From NCBI GenBank assembly GCA_965277895.1, contig CBDIDR010000001.1, positions 310,001 to 374,000 on the forward strand: 64,000 nucleotides of DNA, written 5' to 3'. This stretch comes from GCA-2862585 sp965277895. GTDB lineage: Bacteria; Bacteroidota; Bacteroidia; Flavobacteriales; UBA7312. The notes under the pieces are model-generated. The model had not been told where the DNA came from and searched no databases. It was given only the letters and a program-made list of their open reading frames with translations. How positions within the stretch are numbered: the stretch's first letter is position 1; every line of letters starts with the position of its first letter. A program made the translations under genes and the position numbers. This document shows positions 23,045 to 31,813 of the stretch, piece after piece.

Positions 23045-23542
23045 ATGGACTTATTTAACGACTTTTCATTAGGCTTGTTTGTTTGGCAGACCGTTTTGTT
23101 TTTAGCCTTATTGTTTTTGCTAAGAAAATATGCTTGGAAGCCAATTCTTACTGCAGTAGAAGAGAGAGAAGAAGGCATCAAAAGTGCTTTGGATGCGGCT
23201 GACAATGCCAAGAAAGAAATGGAAGCTCTTAATGCTGACAACGAAAAAATTCTACGTGAAGCAAAAGCAGAAAGAGACTCTATTTTAAAAGAAGCAAGAG
23301 AATTAAAAGACGGCATTATTGCTGAGGCTAAAACACAAGCGTCTGAGGAGGCTGATAAGGTTATGGCGTCTGCAAGAGAGCAAATTAACAATGAGAAAAT
23401 GGCAGCTATTACAGAGCTAAAAAATCAAGTAGCCTCATTATCTGTTGATATTGCAGAAAAAATATTGAAGTCTGAATTAAAAGACGACAACAAGCAAAAA
23501 GAAATGGTTAACAGTGCTTTAGAAGAAGCCAGTATAGACTAA
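23045..23542 (+). CDS. atpF: ATP synthase F0 subunit b
   Basis: A 165-residue protein with one N-terminal membrane helix (about residues 8-26, GLFVWQTVLFLALLFLL). The conserved RKYAWKPI junction is followed by a long, highly charged helix rich in Lys, Glu and Ala that dimerises as the peripheral stalk. Subunit b holds the alpha-beta head still against the rotor. It lies after the atpE hairpin and one base before atpH. Confidence 0.95.
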   Translation: MDLFNDFSLGLFVWQTVLFLALLFLLRKYAWKPILTAVEEREEGIKSALDAADNAKKEMEALNADNEKILREAKAERDSILKEARELKDGIIAEAKTQASEEADKVMASAREQINNEKMAAITELKNQVASLSVDIAEKILKSELKDDNKQKEMVNSALEEASID

Positions 23543-23543
23543 G

Positions 23544-24098
23544 ATGAAAAATACTAGAGCAACATACAGATATGCCAAGTCGCTATTAGAATTAGCTAAA
23601 GAGCAAGGTACGTTAGAGGTATGCAAAACAGATATGGAAACCGTTGTTTCTATTTGTAAAGACTCTAGAGAATTGATGCTTTTATTGAAAAGCCCAGTTG
23701 TAAAAACAGATAAAAAACAAGCCATTTTTTCTGAAATTTTTGGCTCTTGCTCTGATTTAACAATGAGCTTTATTCAGTTGATTACACAAAAGAAAAGAGA
23801 AGCACTCTTATTTGACATAGCAGAACGCTTTCTGTTGGTTTACAAAGAAAGCTTAGGTATTGGAACCGCAGTTCTTACAACAGCTACATTCATTGATGAG
23901 GATACACGACAAAACGTTCTTGACTTTATTAAAAAACAAGGCATCAATCAAGTGGATTTAACTGAAAAAATAGATGAAAGCCTTATAGGAGGAGCAGTTC
24001 TTCGACTTGGCGACAAACAACTTGACGCAAGTATAGCGCGTCAGATTAAAGACCTAAAACAATCGTTTAATAAAAACCTTTACATAAAGGACTTCTAA
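23544..24098 (+). CDS. atpH: ATP synthase F1 subunit delta
   Basis: A 184-residue soluble protein with the family opening ATRYAKSLLELA. The C-terminal end carries IDESLIGGAVLRLGDKQLDASIARQIKDL, the conserved region that binds the top of the peripheral stalk. It joins subunit b to alpha. It starts one base after the atpF stop and is followed ten bases later by atpA. Confidence 0.95.
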   Translation: MKNTRATYRYAKSLLELAKEQGTLEVCKTDMETVVSICKDSRELMLLLKSPVVKTDKKQAIFSEIFGSCSDLTMSFIQLITQKKREALLFDIAERFLLVYKESLGIGTAVLTTATFIDEDTRQNVLDFIKKQGINQVDLTEKIDESLIGGAVLRLGDKQLDASIARQIKDLKQSFNKNLYIKDF

Positions 24099-24108
24099 AT
24101 TAATAAAC

Positions 24109-25689
24109 ATGGCAGAAGTAAAACCAGCTGAGGTATCAGCAATTTTAAGACAACAACTATCAGGGTTCAAATCGGAATCGGATTTACAAGAAGTGGGTAC
24201 AGTATTGCAAGTAGGTGATGGTATCGCTCGTATTTATGGACTTACCAACGTACAGTCTGGTGAGCTTATAGAATTTGAAAGCGGACTGCAAGGCATCGTT
24301 CTTAACCTTGAAGAAGACAATATTGGTGCTGTACTATTAGGACCTTCAAAAGGGATTAAAGAAGGAGATGTTGTTAAAAGAACAAATCGTATTGCCTCTA
24401 TTAATGTAGGAGAAGGTATGTTGGGTAGAGTGGTTGACACACTAGGAAATCCAATAGATGGTAAAGGACCTATTCAGGGCGAAACCTTTGAAATGCCAAT
24501 CGAAAGAAAAGCACCAGGTGTAATTTACCGTCAGCCAGTAAACGAGCCATTACAAACAGGTATTAAGGCAATTGACGCTATGATTCCTGTAGGAAGAGGG
24601 CAAAGAGAGCTTATCATTGGTGACCGTCAAACAGGTAAAACAGCTGTGGCAATTGACACTATCATCAATCAGAAAGAATTTTACGATAAAGGGGAGCCAG
24701 TATTTTGTATTTACGTTGCTGTAGGTCAAAAAGGATCAACAGTAGCCTCTATTGCTAAGACATTAGAAGATGCAGGAGCATTAGCCTACACGGTTATTGT
24801 AGCATCAAACGCTTCAGATCCAGCACCTATGCAGTTCTACGCACCATTGGCGGGAGCAGCTATTGGCGAATACTTTAGAGATACTGGTAGACCAGCACTT
24901 ATCGTATTTGATGATTTATCAAAACAAGCGGTGGCTTACCGTGAGGTATCCTTATTATTAAGAAGACCTCCAGGTCGTGAGGCATACCCAGGAGATGTAT
25001 TCTACCTTCACTCAAGACTTCTTGAAAGAGCAGCAAAAGTGATTAACGACGATGCCATTGCATCTCAGATGAACGATTTACCGGATTCTTTGAAAGGAAA
25101 AGTAAAAGGTGGTGGCTCACTAACAGCATTGCCAATTATTGAAACACAAGCGGGTGACGTATCGGCTTATATTCCAACGAATGTAATTTCTATTACTGAC
25201 GGACAGATTTTCCTTGATGGTGACTTGTTCAACTCAGGTGTACGTCCAGCGATTAACGTAGGTATTTCGGTATCTCGTGTAGGAGGTTCAGCACAGATTA
25301 AATCAATGAAAAAGATTTCTGGTACATTAAAGCTTGACCAAGCACAGTACCGTGAGCTTGAGGCTTTTGCTAAGTTTGGTTCTGACCTTGATGCAGCCAC
25401 TACAGCTGTAATTGATAAAGGACAGCGTAATGTTGAAATTCTTAAACAAGGTCAGTACTCTCCTCTTAGAGTAGAAGAGCAAGCAGCTATTATTTTCTGT
25501 GGAACAAACGGACTATTAATGGATGTTCCAACCAATAAGGTTAAAGAATTTGAACAAGAGTTTATCGCTTACTTACACACTAAACACCAAGATACTCTTG
25601 ATGCTTTAGCAGCCGGTAAACTAAACGATGATATTACAGATACATTACGTTCTGTATGTGCAGACTTATCTAAAAAATACGCAGCATAA
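24109..25689 (+). CDS. atpA: ATP synthase F1 subunit alpha
   Basis: A 526-residue protein of normal length with the Walker A motif GDRQTGKTAVA, the Walker B strand LIVFDDLSK, and the arginine finger in the VGISVSRVGGSAQ region. It forms the non-catalytic nucleotide-binding sites of the F1 head and supplies the Arg finger to the beta subunit. The beta subunit gene is not in this operon or this window. Confidence 0.98.
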   Translation: MAEVKPAEVSAILRQQLSGFKSESDLQEVGTVLQVGDGIARIYGLTNVQSGELIEFESGLQGIVLNLEEDNIGAVLLGPSKGIKEGDVVKRTNRIASINVGEGMLGRVVDTLGNPIDGKGPIQGETFEMPIERKAPGVIYRQPVNEPLQTGIKAIDAMIPVGRGQRELIIGDRQTGKTAVAIDTIINQKEFYDKGEPVFCIYVAVGQKGSTVASIAKTLEDAGALAYTVIVASNASDPAPMQFYAPLAGAAIGEYFRDTGRPALIVFDDLSKQAVAYREVSLLLRRPPGREAYPGDVFYLHSRLLERAAKVINDDAIASQMNDLPDSLKGKVKGGGSLTALPIIETQAGDVSAYIPTNVISITDGQIFLDGDLFNSGVRPAINVGISVSRVGGSAQIKSMKKISGTLKLDQAQYRELEAFAKFGSDLDAATTAVIDKGQRNVEILKQGQYSPLRVEEQAAIIFCGTNGLLMDVPTNKVKEFEQEFIAYLHTKHQDTLDALAAGKLNDDITDTLRSVCADLSKKYAA

Positions 25690-25692
25690 AGG

Positions 25693-26547
25693 ATGGCTAA
25701 CTTAAAAGAAATACGGGCAAGAATCACTTCGGTAGGTTCTACTATGCAAATTACTAGTGCCATGAAAATGGTATCGGCAGCTAAACTCAAAAGAGCACAA
25801 GATGCCATTACTCAAATGCGTCCGTATGCCAATAAGTTGCGTGAATTATTAGTAAATCTGAGTTCTACATTAGAGTCTTCAGATGGCGGGGCCTATTCTG
25901 ATGCCAGACCAGTAAAAAAGCAATTAGTAGTTGCCATTACCTCTAACAGAGGGCTATGCGGTGCGTTCAACAATAACGTTATTAAGCAAGCCAAAGTACT
26001 AGCTGCTGAATGTGATAATACAGCGTTTCTTACCATCGGTAAAAAAGCCTCTGAACATTTTACTAAAAATGGTTTTGATGTCGTTTCCACTCACGATGAC
26101 TTATACACCGACCTATCTTTTGCCAATACTTCGGCAATAGCTCAGGACTTAATGGACCACTTTACTGAGGGGCGATACGATGAAGTTGTAGTGGTATACA
26201 ACCAGTTTAAAAACGCGGCTTCTCAGATTTTAATGTCTGAACCGTTTTTGCCGGTAGAAACACCATCGGATGATTCAGCAACAATTGGTGATTATATCTT
26301 TGAGCCAGAAAAAGAAGAAATAGTAGCTGACCTTATTCCTAAATCATTAAAGATTCAATTATTTAAGGCGGTATTAGACTCTCACGCTTCAGAACATGGT
26401 GCTAGAATGACTGCCATGCACAAAGCGACAGATAATGCAGGAGAGCTCAAAAGAGAGCTTACTCTGACCTATAATAAAGCTAGACAAGCAGCCATTACTG
26501 GTGAAATTCTAGAAATTGTAGGTGGTGCTGAGGCTCTGAATTCTTAA
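25693..26547 (+). CDS. atpG: ATP synthase F1 subunit gamma
   Basis: A 284-residue protein with the typical long N-terminal helix (MANLKEIRARITSVGSTMQITSAMKMVSAAKL), the NRGLCGAFN motif in the middle and the C-terminal helix (RQAAITGEILEIVGGAEAL). Gamma is the rotating shaft that drives the conformational changes of the head. It is the last gene of the operon and an intrinsic terminator follows 22 bases later. Confidence 0.97.
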   Translation: MANLKEIRARITSVGSTMQITSAMKMVSAAKLKRAQDAITQMRPYANKLRELLVNLSSTLESSDGGAYSDARPVKKQLVVAITSNRGLCGAFNNNVIKQAKVLAAECDNTAFLTIGKKASEHFTKNGFDVVSTHDDLYTDLSFANTSAIAQDLMDHFTEGRYDEVVVVYNQFKNAASQILMSEPFLPVETPSDDSATIGDYIFEPEKEEIVADLIPKSLKIQLFKAVLDSHASEHGARMTAMHKATDNAGELKRELTLTYNKARQAAITGEILEIVGGAEALNS

Positions 26548-26569
26548 AAAGGATTAAAACTAGATATTT

Positions 26570-26597
26570 AAAAAGACCGATTAATTCGGTCTTTTTT
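26570..26597 (+). terminator. Intrinsic terminator of the atp operon
   Basis: Perfect 11-bp stem (AAAAAGACCGA / TCGGTCTTTTT), five-base loop and T-run ending at 26,597. It closes the operon directly after atpG, confirming that atpD and atpC are not co-transcribed here. Confidence 0.9.
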
Positions 26598-26634
26598 CAT
26601 TTAGAGCGTTTTTATAGTCTCTAACAGAAAAAAC

Positions 26635-26642
26635 TATCTTTG
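26635..26642 (+). promoter_or_regulatory. Promoter -7 box of the enoyl-CoA hydratase gene
   Basis: TATCTTTG, an exact TAnnTTTG box, 20 bases before the ATG and downstream of the atp terminator. Confidence 0.5.
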
Positions 26643-26662
26643 TCCAAACAACAAATACAAAG

Positions 26663-27439
26663 ATGTCTTACCAACTTATTTTATCAGAACACTCTAACGG
26701 TTTAGCAACAATAACCATAAACCGACCTCAACAACTTAACGCCTTAAACAAGGAAACGATAGAGGAGTTAAATGACGCTATTTTAAAAGCCGATAGAGAC
26801 AGCAGTGTGAGGTGTATCCTCATTACGGGCTCAGGAACAAAAGCGTTTGTAGCGGGTGCAGATATCAAAGAATTTGCTCATTTCAATGCTGAAGAAGGCA
26901 CACACTTAGCTACAGATGGACAATATTTACTATTCGATTTGTTGGATAATTTATCTACCCCAAGTATTGCAGCCATCAATGGATTTGCACTAGGTGGAGG
27001 CTTAGAATTGGCTATGTCGTGTCATATTCGTGTAGCATCTACCAATGCCAAGATGGGTCTGCCAGAAGTATCATTAGGAGTTATTCCTGGCTATGGCGGT
27101 ACTCAGCGTTTGCGTGAACTTGTAGGCAAAGGAAAGGCTTTAGAAATGATTACCTCTGCAGCTATGCTTAATGCCGAAGAGGCTAAAGAATGGGGCCTAG
27201 TTAATCATGTTTGTGAACAAGAAGAACTAATGGCTCTTTGTGAAAAGATAGCCGGTCGAATTATTAAAAATTCCCCCATTGCCATCTCTAAAGCAATAAA
27301 ATCCGTTAATGCCGGTTGTAATACAGACGGTTATGAAGCAGAAAAACAAGCCTTTGGCGAATGTTTTGCTACCGATGATTTTAAGGAAGGAACAAGTGCT
27401 TTTATGGAGAAAAGAAAACCAAATTTCACAGGAAAATAA
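26663..27439 (+). CDS. Enoyl-CoA hydratase/isomerase (crotonase family)
   Basis: A 258-residue cytosolic protein of the crotonase fold, which adds water across the double bond of enoyl-CoA thioesters. The oxyanion-hole segments AFVAGADIKEF and NGFALGGGLELAMSC are present, as is the second catalytic Glu region GLPEVSLGVIPGYGGTQRL, giving both acidic residues used in hydration. Short-chain (3-hydroxybutyryl-CoA dehydratase-type) specificity is common in proteins of this length but cannot be fixed by eye. It has its own promoter and is followed three bases later by the flippase gene, although the two are functionally unrelated. Confidence 0.92.
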   Translation: MSYQLILSEHSNGLATITINRPQQLNALNKETIEELNDAILKADRDSSVRCILITGSGTKAFVAGADIKEFAHFNAEEGTHLATDGQYLLFDLLDNLSTPSIAAINGFALGGGLELAMSCHIRVASTNAKMGLPEVSLGVIPGYGGTQRLRELVGKGKALEMITSAAMLNAEEAKEWGLVNHVCEQEELMALCEKIAGRIIKNSPIAISKAIKSVNAGCNTDGYEAEKQAFGECFATDDFKEGTSAFMEKRKPNFTGK

Positions 27440-27442
27440 ACA

Positions 27443-28906
27443 GTGAACCCTCTCAAAAAACTACTAGGACAAACCGCCATTTATGGGCTGAGTAGTATTG
27501 TTGGGCGTTTACTCAACTACCTATTAGTACCGCTTTATACGCGGTATTTCACAACCTCAGAATATGGAGATGTTACCCTTTTATATGCTTTCGTTGCCTT
27601 TCTGTTAATTGTACTTACATATGGAATGGAAACCGCCTTTTTTAGGTTTTCTCAGCGTCAACCCAATAAAAGCACAGTTTACAGTACCTCCCTCATATCT
27701 TTACTGATAAGTTCTTGCTTATTTCTTGTGCTAACCTTATTTAACGCTCAAGCGATTGCTGATGCACTATCCTTTTCAGCTCACCCTGAATATGTACAGT
27801 ACTTTGCACTTATTCTTGCTCTGGACGCCTTAAGTGCCATTAGCTTTGCTAAGTTAAGAGAACAAAACCGAGCTGTTCGATTTGCTAGCATTAGGCTGTT
27901 CAACATCTTTGTAAATATTGGTCTAAACCTCTTTTTCATTGTGTATTGTCCTCTTGTACTTTCCAACAACCTTCAAGGAATAGAATTAATACAAAGCATA
28001 TATTCAGAAGACATAGGAATTGGCTATATATTTATAGCAAACTTAGTAGCGAGTGCTTTAACACTATTGCTTTTTGTTCCAGAAATGCTAAAATCCACTT
28101 GGCGATTTGATGCTGAATTGTGGCGAAAAATGATGCTATATGCCCTACCACTTATGGTTGCGGGTCTAGCGGGTATTACCAATGAAACAATTGACCGTAT
28201 TCTCTTAAAATACCTTTTGCCAGCAGACATTTCAGCCTCAGAAATAGGCTTGTACAGTGCTTTTTATAAACTATCCATCATAATGACGCTTTTTGTACAA
28301 ACGTTTCGATTTGCAGCAGAGCCGTTCTTTTTCGCCCAAGAAAAGGAGAAAAATGCTAAAGCTGTTTATGCCCTAGTCATGAAATATTTTACAATAGTGA
28401 CTGCCTTTATATTCTTATCGGTGACAATATACTATGACCTTGTTAAACAATTTATAGGCTCAGACTTTCACGATGAAAGAGGGGCAATAATTGTTCCAAT
28501 TCTTTTATTGGCAAACCTCTTTTTAGGACTGTATTATAATTTATCCGTTTGGTACAAGCTCACTGAAAAGACTCTCTTTGGAGCTTACATGTCTCTTTTC
28601 GGAGCAGGAATTACCATTTTATTAAATCTACTTTTGATACCAAAACTAGGGTTCGTAGGCTCAGCATGGGCAACCTTGTGTTGTTACTTTCTGATGGTAT
28701 TATGCTCGTATTTCTTGGGAAAAAAGCACTACCCTATCCCTTACCCACTGGGCCGAATAGGGCTTTATTTTACCCTCATGTTGGCATTATATTTTGTAAG
28801 TATAAATTGGTCCTTAGGTATGCTCAATAATACCCTTTATCTTCTTATATTTATAGCGGTTGCTTTTGTGTTAGAGCGACCAAAAAAATCAAGGCTTAAT
28901 ATCTAA
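27443..28906 (+). CDS. Polysaccharide/oligosaccharide flippase (MATE-like superfamily)
   Basis: A 487-residue polytopic membrane protein with about twelve to fourteen hydrophobic segments and a GTG start. The opening is the one typical of Wzx-like transporters: KLLGQTAIYGLSSIVGRLLNYLLVPLYTRYF with TSEYG after it. These proteins flip lipid-linked glycans across the inner membrane during polysaccharide or lipopolysaccharide synthesis. No glycosyltransferase genes are nearby, so the glycan is unknown. The start codon sits three bases after the previous stop, implying co-transcription with the hydratase gene and dut. Confidence 0.88.
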   Translation: MNPLKKLLGQTAIYGLSSIVGRLLNYLLVPLYTRYFTTSEYGDVTLLYAFVAFLLIVLTYGMETAFFRFSQRQPNKSTVYSTSLISLLISSCLFLVLTLFNAQAIADALSFSAHPEYVQYFALILALDALSAISFAKLREQNRAVRFASIRLFNIFVNIGLNLFFIVYCPLVLSNNLQGIELIQSIYSEDIGIGYIFIANLVASALTLLLFVPEMLKSTWRFDAELWRKMMLYALPLMVAGLAGITNETIDRILLKYLLPADISASEIGLYSAFYKLSIIMTLFVQTFRFAAEPFFFAQEKEKNAKAVYALVMKYFTIVTAFIFLSVTIYYDLVKQFIGSDFHDERGAIIVPILLLANLFLGLYYNLSVWYKLTEKTLFGAYMSLFGAGITILLNLLLIPKLGFVGSAWATLCCYFLMVLCSYFLGKKHYPIPYPLGRIGLYFTLMLALYFVSINWSLGMLNNTLYLLIFIAVAFVLERPKKSRLNI

Positions 28907-28913
28907 TAATACT

Positions 28914-29348
28914 ATGCAAGTAAACGTTATAAACCGCTCAAAACACCCATTGCCGCAATATGAAACAATAGCGTCTGCTGGCATGGATGTTCGTGCCAAT
29001 ATCGATGAGCCATTAGAGCTTGCACCCTTACAACGTCAGTTGGTAAAAACAGGATTATTTGTCGAAATACCCATCGGTTACGAAATACAAGTTCGCCCAC
29101 GAAGTGGCTTAGCGTACAAAAAGGGGATAACAGTTTTAAATAGTCCAGGAACTATCGATGCAGACTACAGGGGTGAAATTGGCGTTCTATTAGTGAATCT
29201 GTCTTCAGAAACATTTGTGGTCAACGACGGAGAACGTATAGCCCAGCTCGTAATAGCTGCGCATGAACAAGCTGAATGGCAAGAGGTTGACGAATTAGAA
29301 GAATCAAACCGAGGTCAAGGAGGCTTTGGAAGTACTGGAACAAAATAA
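28914..29348 (+). CDS. dut: dUTP diphosphatase
   Basis: A 144-residue trimeric dUTPase, which removes dUTP and makes dUMP for thymidylate synthesis. All five motifs are visible: AGMDVRA (motif 1), RPRSGLA (motif 2), NSPGTIDADYRGEI with the Asp that activates water and the Tyr that stacks on uracil (motif 3), ERIAQLVI (motif 4), and RGQGGFGSTG, the flexible tail that closes over the triphosphate (motif 5). The next gene starts four bases after its stop. Confidence 0.97.
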   Translation: MQVNVINRSKHPLPQYETIASAGMDVRANIDEPLELAPLQRQLVKTGLFVEIPIGYEIQVRPRSGLAYKKGITVLNSPGTIDADYRGEIGVLLVNLSSETFVVNDGERIAQLVIAAHEQAEWQEVDELEESNRGQGGFGSTGTK

Positions 29349-29352
29349 GCAT

Positions 29353-31086
29353 ATGAGAATAGCCATAATTATTTGTCTTTCATTTTTGTTTGTTGAAGCA
29401 AAAGCACAAGAACATCCTTTTTATTCAGTTGATGACCCTATCATTAAAAAAGCACTTAGTGCAGTAGACCCAGTAGAATACCAAAACTTCTATTTTAAAG
29501 GCCTCAAGTATAAAATTTTGGGAAATGATGAGAAGGCTTTAGAAGCCTTCAAAAATTGCATACGATTAGATGGCTCTGAGCCAACACCAATGTACGAATC
29601 GGCACTTATTTATTTTGAATCGGGTAAGCTTGATCAGGCCTTGTTTTTTATAGAAAGCGCCTGTGAAATAGAAAAGGATAACAAATGGTTTCAACAGCTA
29701 CTAGCAACGACTTATCTTGAAATAGGGAAATACAGCAAAGCTATAATAGCCTTTAAAGAGTTATTAGAAATAGAGCCAGGAAATGAGGATTGGCACTTTG
29801 AATTAGCCTCAGCCTATCTGATGAACAACCAAGGAAGAAACGCTATAAAAGTATACGATGACCTTGAAAAATACATAGGTCCATATAGCATGCTATACCA
29901 ACAGAAAAAACGCATTTACACTGAAATTGGCGATAAATCTGCCGCCATATATGAAATCGAAAAATGGGTAAAGGCTGAGCCAGGAAATATTGAAGCCCTA
30001 AACGAATTGGCAGAACTTTACCTTCTTAACGGTAAACAAGATAAGGCCATTTCCACACTCGAAAAGGTGCTTGAAGTGAATAAAAATGATGCCAGAGCCT
30101 TTATTATTTTATCTGAACTATACCGTAATAATAAAGAGGTAGACAAATCCTATGAATATACCATAAAAGCCTTCGCTTCACAAGACTTAAGTATTGACAC
30201 CAAGATGCGAACCCTTCTAAACTATTATGATTTTACGGATGAAGATACCAGCCTTTTATCCAAAACATACGAGCTGATAGAAACTCTGAAGCTAGCACAC
30301 CCAAACAACGCCAAACCCTTTACAATTGCAGGGGACTTTTATTACAGAGACGGTAAAATTGACGAAGCTCAAACTAATTTTAGATCTGCTGTTGAACTTG
30401 ATGCCAGTCGCTACCCCATCTGGCAACAACTTATGATAATTGCTTTTGACAAAAAAGAATACGAGGAAGTCATTCAGCTAGGGGAAGCCTCTCAAGAGTT
30501 GTTTCCTAGCCAGCCCACGAGTTATTATTTTTCCGGCTTAGCTTATCTGCAGCAAAAGAAATATTCTTCTGCAATAGACCAGCTCAACACCGGTAAGTTA
30601 ATGGTTATTGCAAACGACAATTTACTGGCTCAATTTTATGCCTCTTTAGGCGATGCTTACCACGCTATTGAGAATTATAAGGACTCTGATAAATCTTATG
30701 ATAAATCGTTGGAGCTATCTCCAGATAACACCTATGTTCTAAATAACTTTAGCTACTACTTATCACTTCGAAACACTAAGCTTGAACAAGCAGAAGAAAT
30801 GATGAGTGTTTGTGTAAAATTACAACCTAATCAATCCTCATATGAGGATACGTATGCATGGGTTTTTTATCAGAAAAAAGATTATAAAAACGCTTTAATA
30901 TGGTTAGAAAAATCCATCAAAAATGGCGGAAGCTCTAGCGCTACAATTGTTGAACATTATGGCGATGTGCTGTATCAACTAGGTAGAAATGACGAAGCTC
31001 TTGAGCAGTGGATTAAGGCCAAAGAACTAGGATCTGACTCAGAGTGGATTGAGAAAAAAATTGCAGACAAAACCCTTTATGAATAA
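29353..31086 (+). CDS. Secreted TPR-repeat protein
   Basis: A 577-residue protein. I start at the ATG at 29,353, which gives the signal peptide MRIAIIICLSFLFVEAKAQ; the frame runs nine codons further up into dut. The mature protein is almost entirely tetratricopeptide repeats of about 34 residues, with recurring patterns such as ALEAFKNCIRLDG, AIIAFKELLEIEPGN and AISTLEKVLEVNKND, roughly twelve units. It should be periplasmic and act as a protein-protein scaffold. It is directly linked to the DUF4292 lipoprotein (overlap of eight bases) and the EnvC-like gene, a gene order common in Flavobacteriia. Role unknown. Confidence 0.88.
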   Translation: MRIAIIICLSFLFVEAKAQEHPFYSVDDPIIKKALSAVDPVEYQNFYFKGLKYKILGNDEKALEAFKNCIRLDGSEPTPMYESALIYFESGKLDQALFFIESACEIEKDNKWFQQLLATTYLEIGKYSKAIIAFKELLEIEPGNEDWHFELASAYLMNNQGRNAIKVYDDLEKYIGPYSMLYQQKKRIYTEIGDKSAAIYEIEKWVKAEPGNIEALNELAELYLLNGKQDKAISTLEKVLEVNKNDARAFIILSELYRNNKEVDKSYEYTIKAFASQDLSIDTKMRTLLNYYDFTDEDTSLLSKTYELIETLKLAHPNNAKPFTIAGDFYYRDGKIDEAQTNFRSAVELDASRYPIWQQLMIIAFDKKEYEEVIQLGEASQELFPSQPTSYYFSGLAYLQQKKYSSAIDQLNTGKLMVIANDNLLAQFYASLGDAYHAIENYKDSDKSYDKSLELSPDNTYVLNNFSYYLSLRNTKLEQAEEMMSVCVKLQPNQSSYEDTYAWVFYQKKDYKNALIWLEKSIKNGGSSSATIVEHYGDVLYQLGRNDEALEQWIKAKELGSDSEWIEKKIADKTLYE

Positions 31087-31813
31087 ACTAAGCCTTTTCA
31101 TAGTTATATTGTTTTTGTCCTCTTGCGTTGGCATAAAATGGACGACCAATACAAGTTCACAATCAGCCTCAGCAGTTTTAAAGAAAGCGGAAGTCAACAC
31201 AAAAGACATGCGATGGCTTACTACAAGCATCAAAGGAAAAGCCGATTTCGATAATAGAAGCCTTTCTATAACTGCACAGTTACGCATGAGAAAAGATAGC
31301 GTCATTTGGATGTCTATGTCTGCCTTAATGGGGATTGAGGCGGCACGTGTTCACATTACCCCTGACAGTGTAAAACTGATTAATCGTTTGAATGCCACTT
31401 ATTTTGTCGGTGGCATTGAATCTCTATCAGAAGAATACAATTTGCCATTTTCCTTTTATGAGCTACAAGACGTTTTACTTGCTGCAATTCGTCAAAAAGA
31501 AAACACCACATACACCCTTGATGTAAGCCCAGATGCCTACACCCTATTTTCCTCAAGTGGTCAAAGCATTATAAAGCTAAACACTATCTATTTACCTATG
31601 GAGGTTTTTCATAGTCGCTCCGATAGTCAGTTTGTGAAAATTAATTATCAGAACTTCCTCCAAACAGATTCTATTTGGCTTCCCAAAACAGTCAATATTG
31701 ATGTGCAATCTTCTGAAAAGACAGCAGAAGTAACACTCAACTATTCTAAAACGACTGTAAATCGCCCACAAAAAGTAAAATTCTCTATACCTTCGTCATA
31801 TGTGCCGATGTAG
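31079..31813 (+). CDS. DUF4292-family lipoprotein
   Basis: A 244-residue lipoprotein from the ATG at 31,079, which provides the signal peptide and lipobox (LFLSSC). The start overlaps the stop of the TPR gene. The mature part is beta-rich with the pattern of DUF4292: a KADFDNRSLSITAQLRMRKDSVIWMS segment, followed by a MGIEAARVHITPDSVKLI stretch. The half-barrel character recalls LolA/LolB-like lipoprotein carriers. Probable outer-membrane or periplasmic location. The next gene starts 14 bases before its stop. Function unproven. Confidence 0.8.
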   Translation: MNKLSLFIVILFLSSCVGIKWTTNTSSQSASAVLKKAEVNTKDMRWLTTSIKGKADFDNRSLSITAQLRMRKDSVIWMSMSALMGIEAARVHITPDSVKLINRLNATYFVGGIESLSEEYNLPFSFYELQDVLLAAIRQKENTTYTLDVSPDAYTLFSSSGQSIIKLNTIYLPMEVFHSRSDSQFVKINYQNFLQTDSIWLPKTVNIDVQSSEKTAEVTLNYSKTTVNRPQKVKFSIPSSYVPM

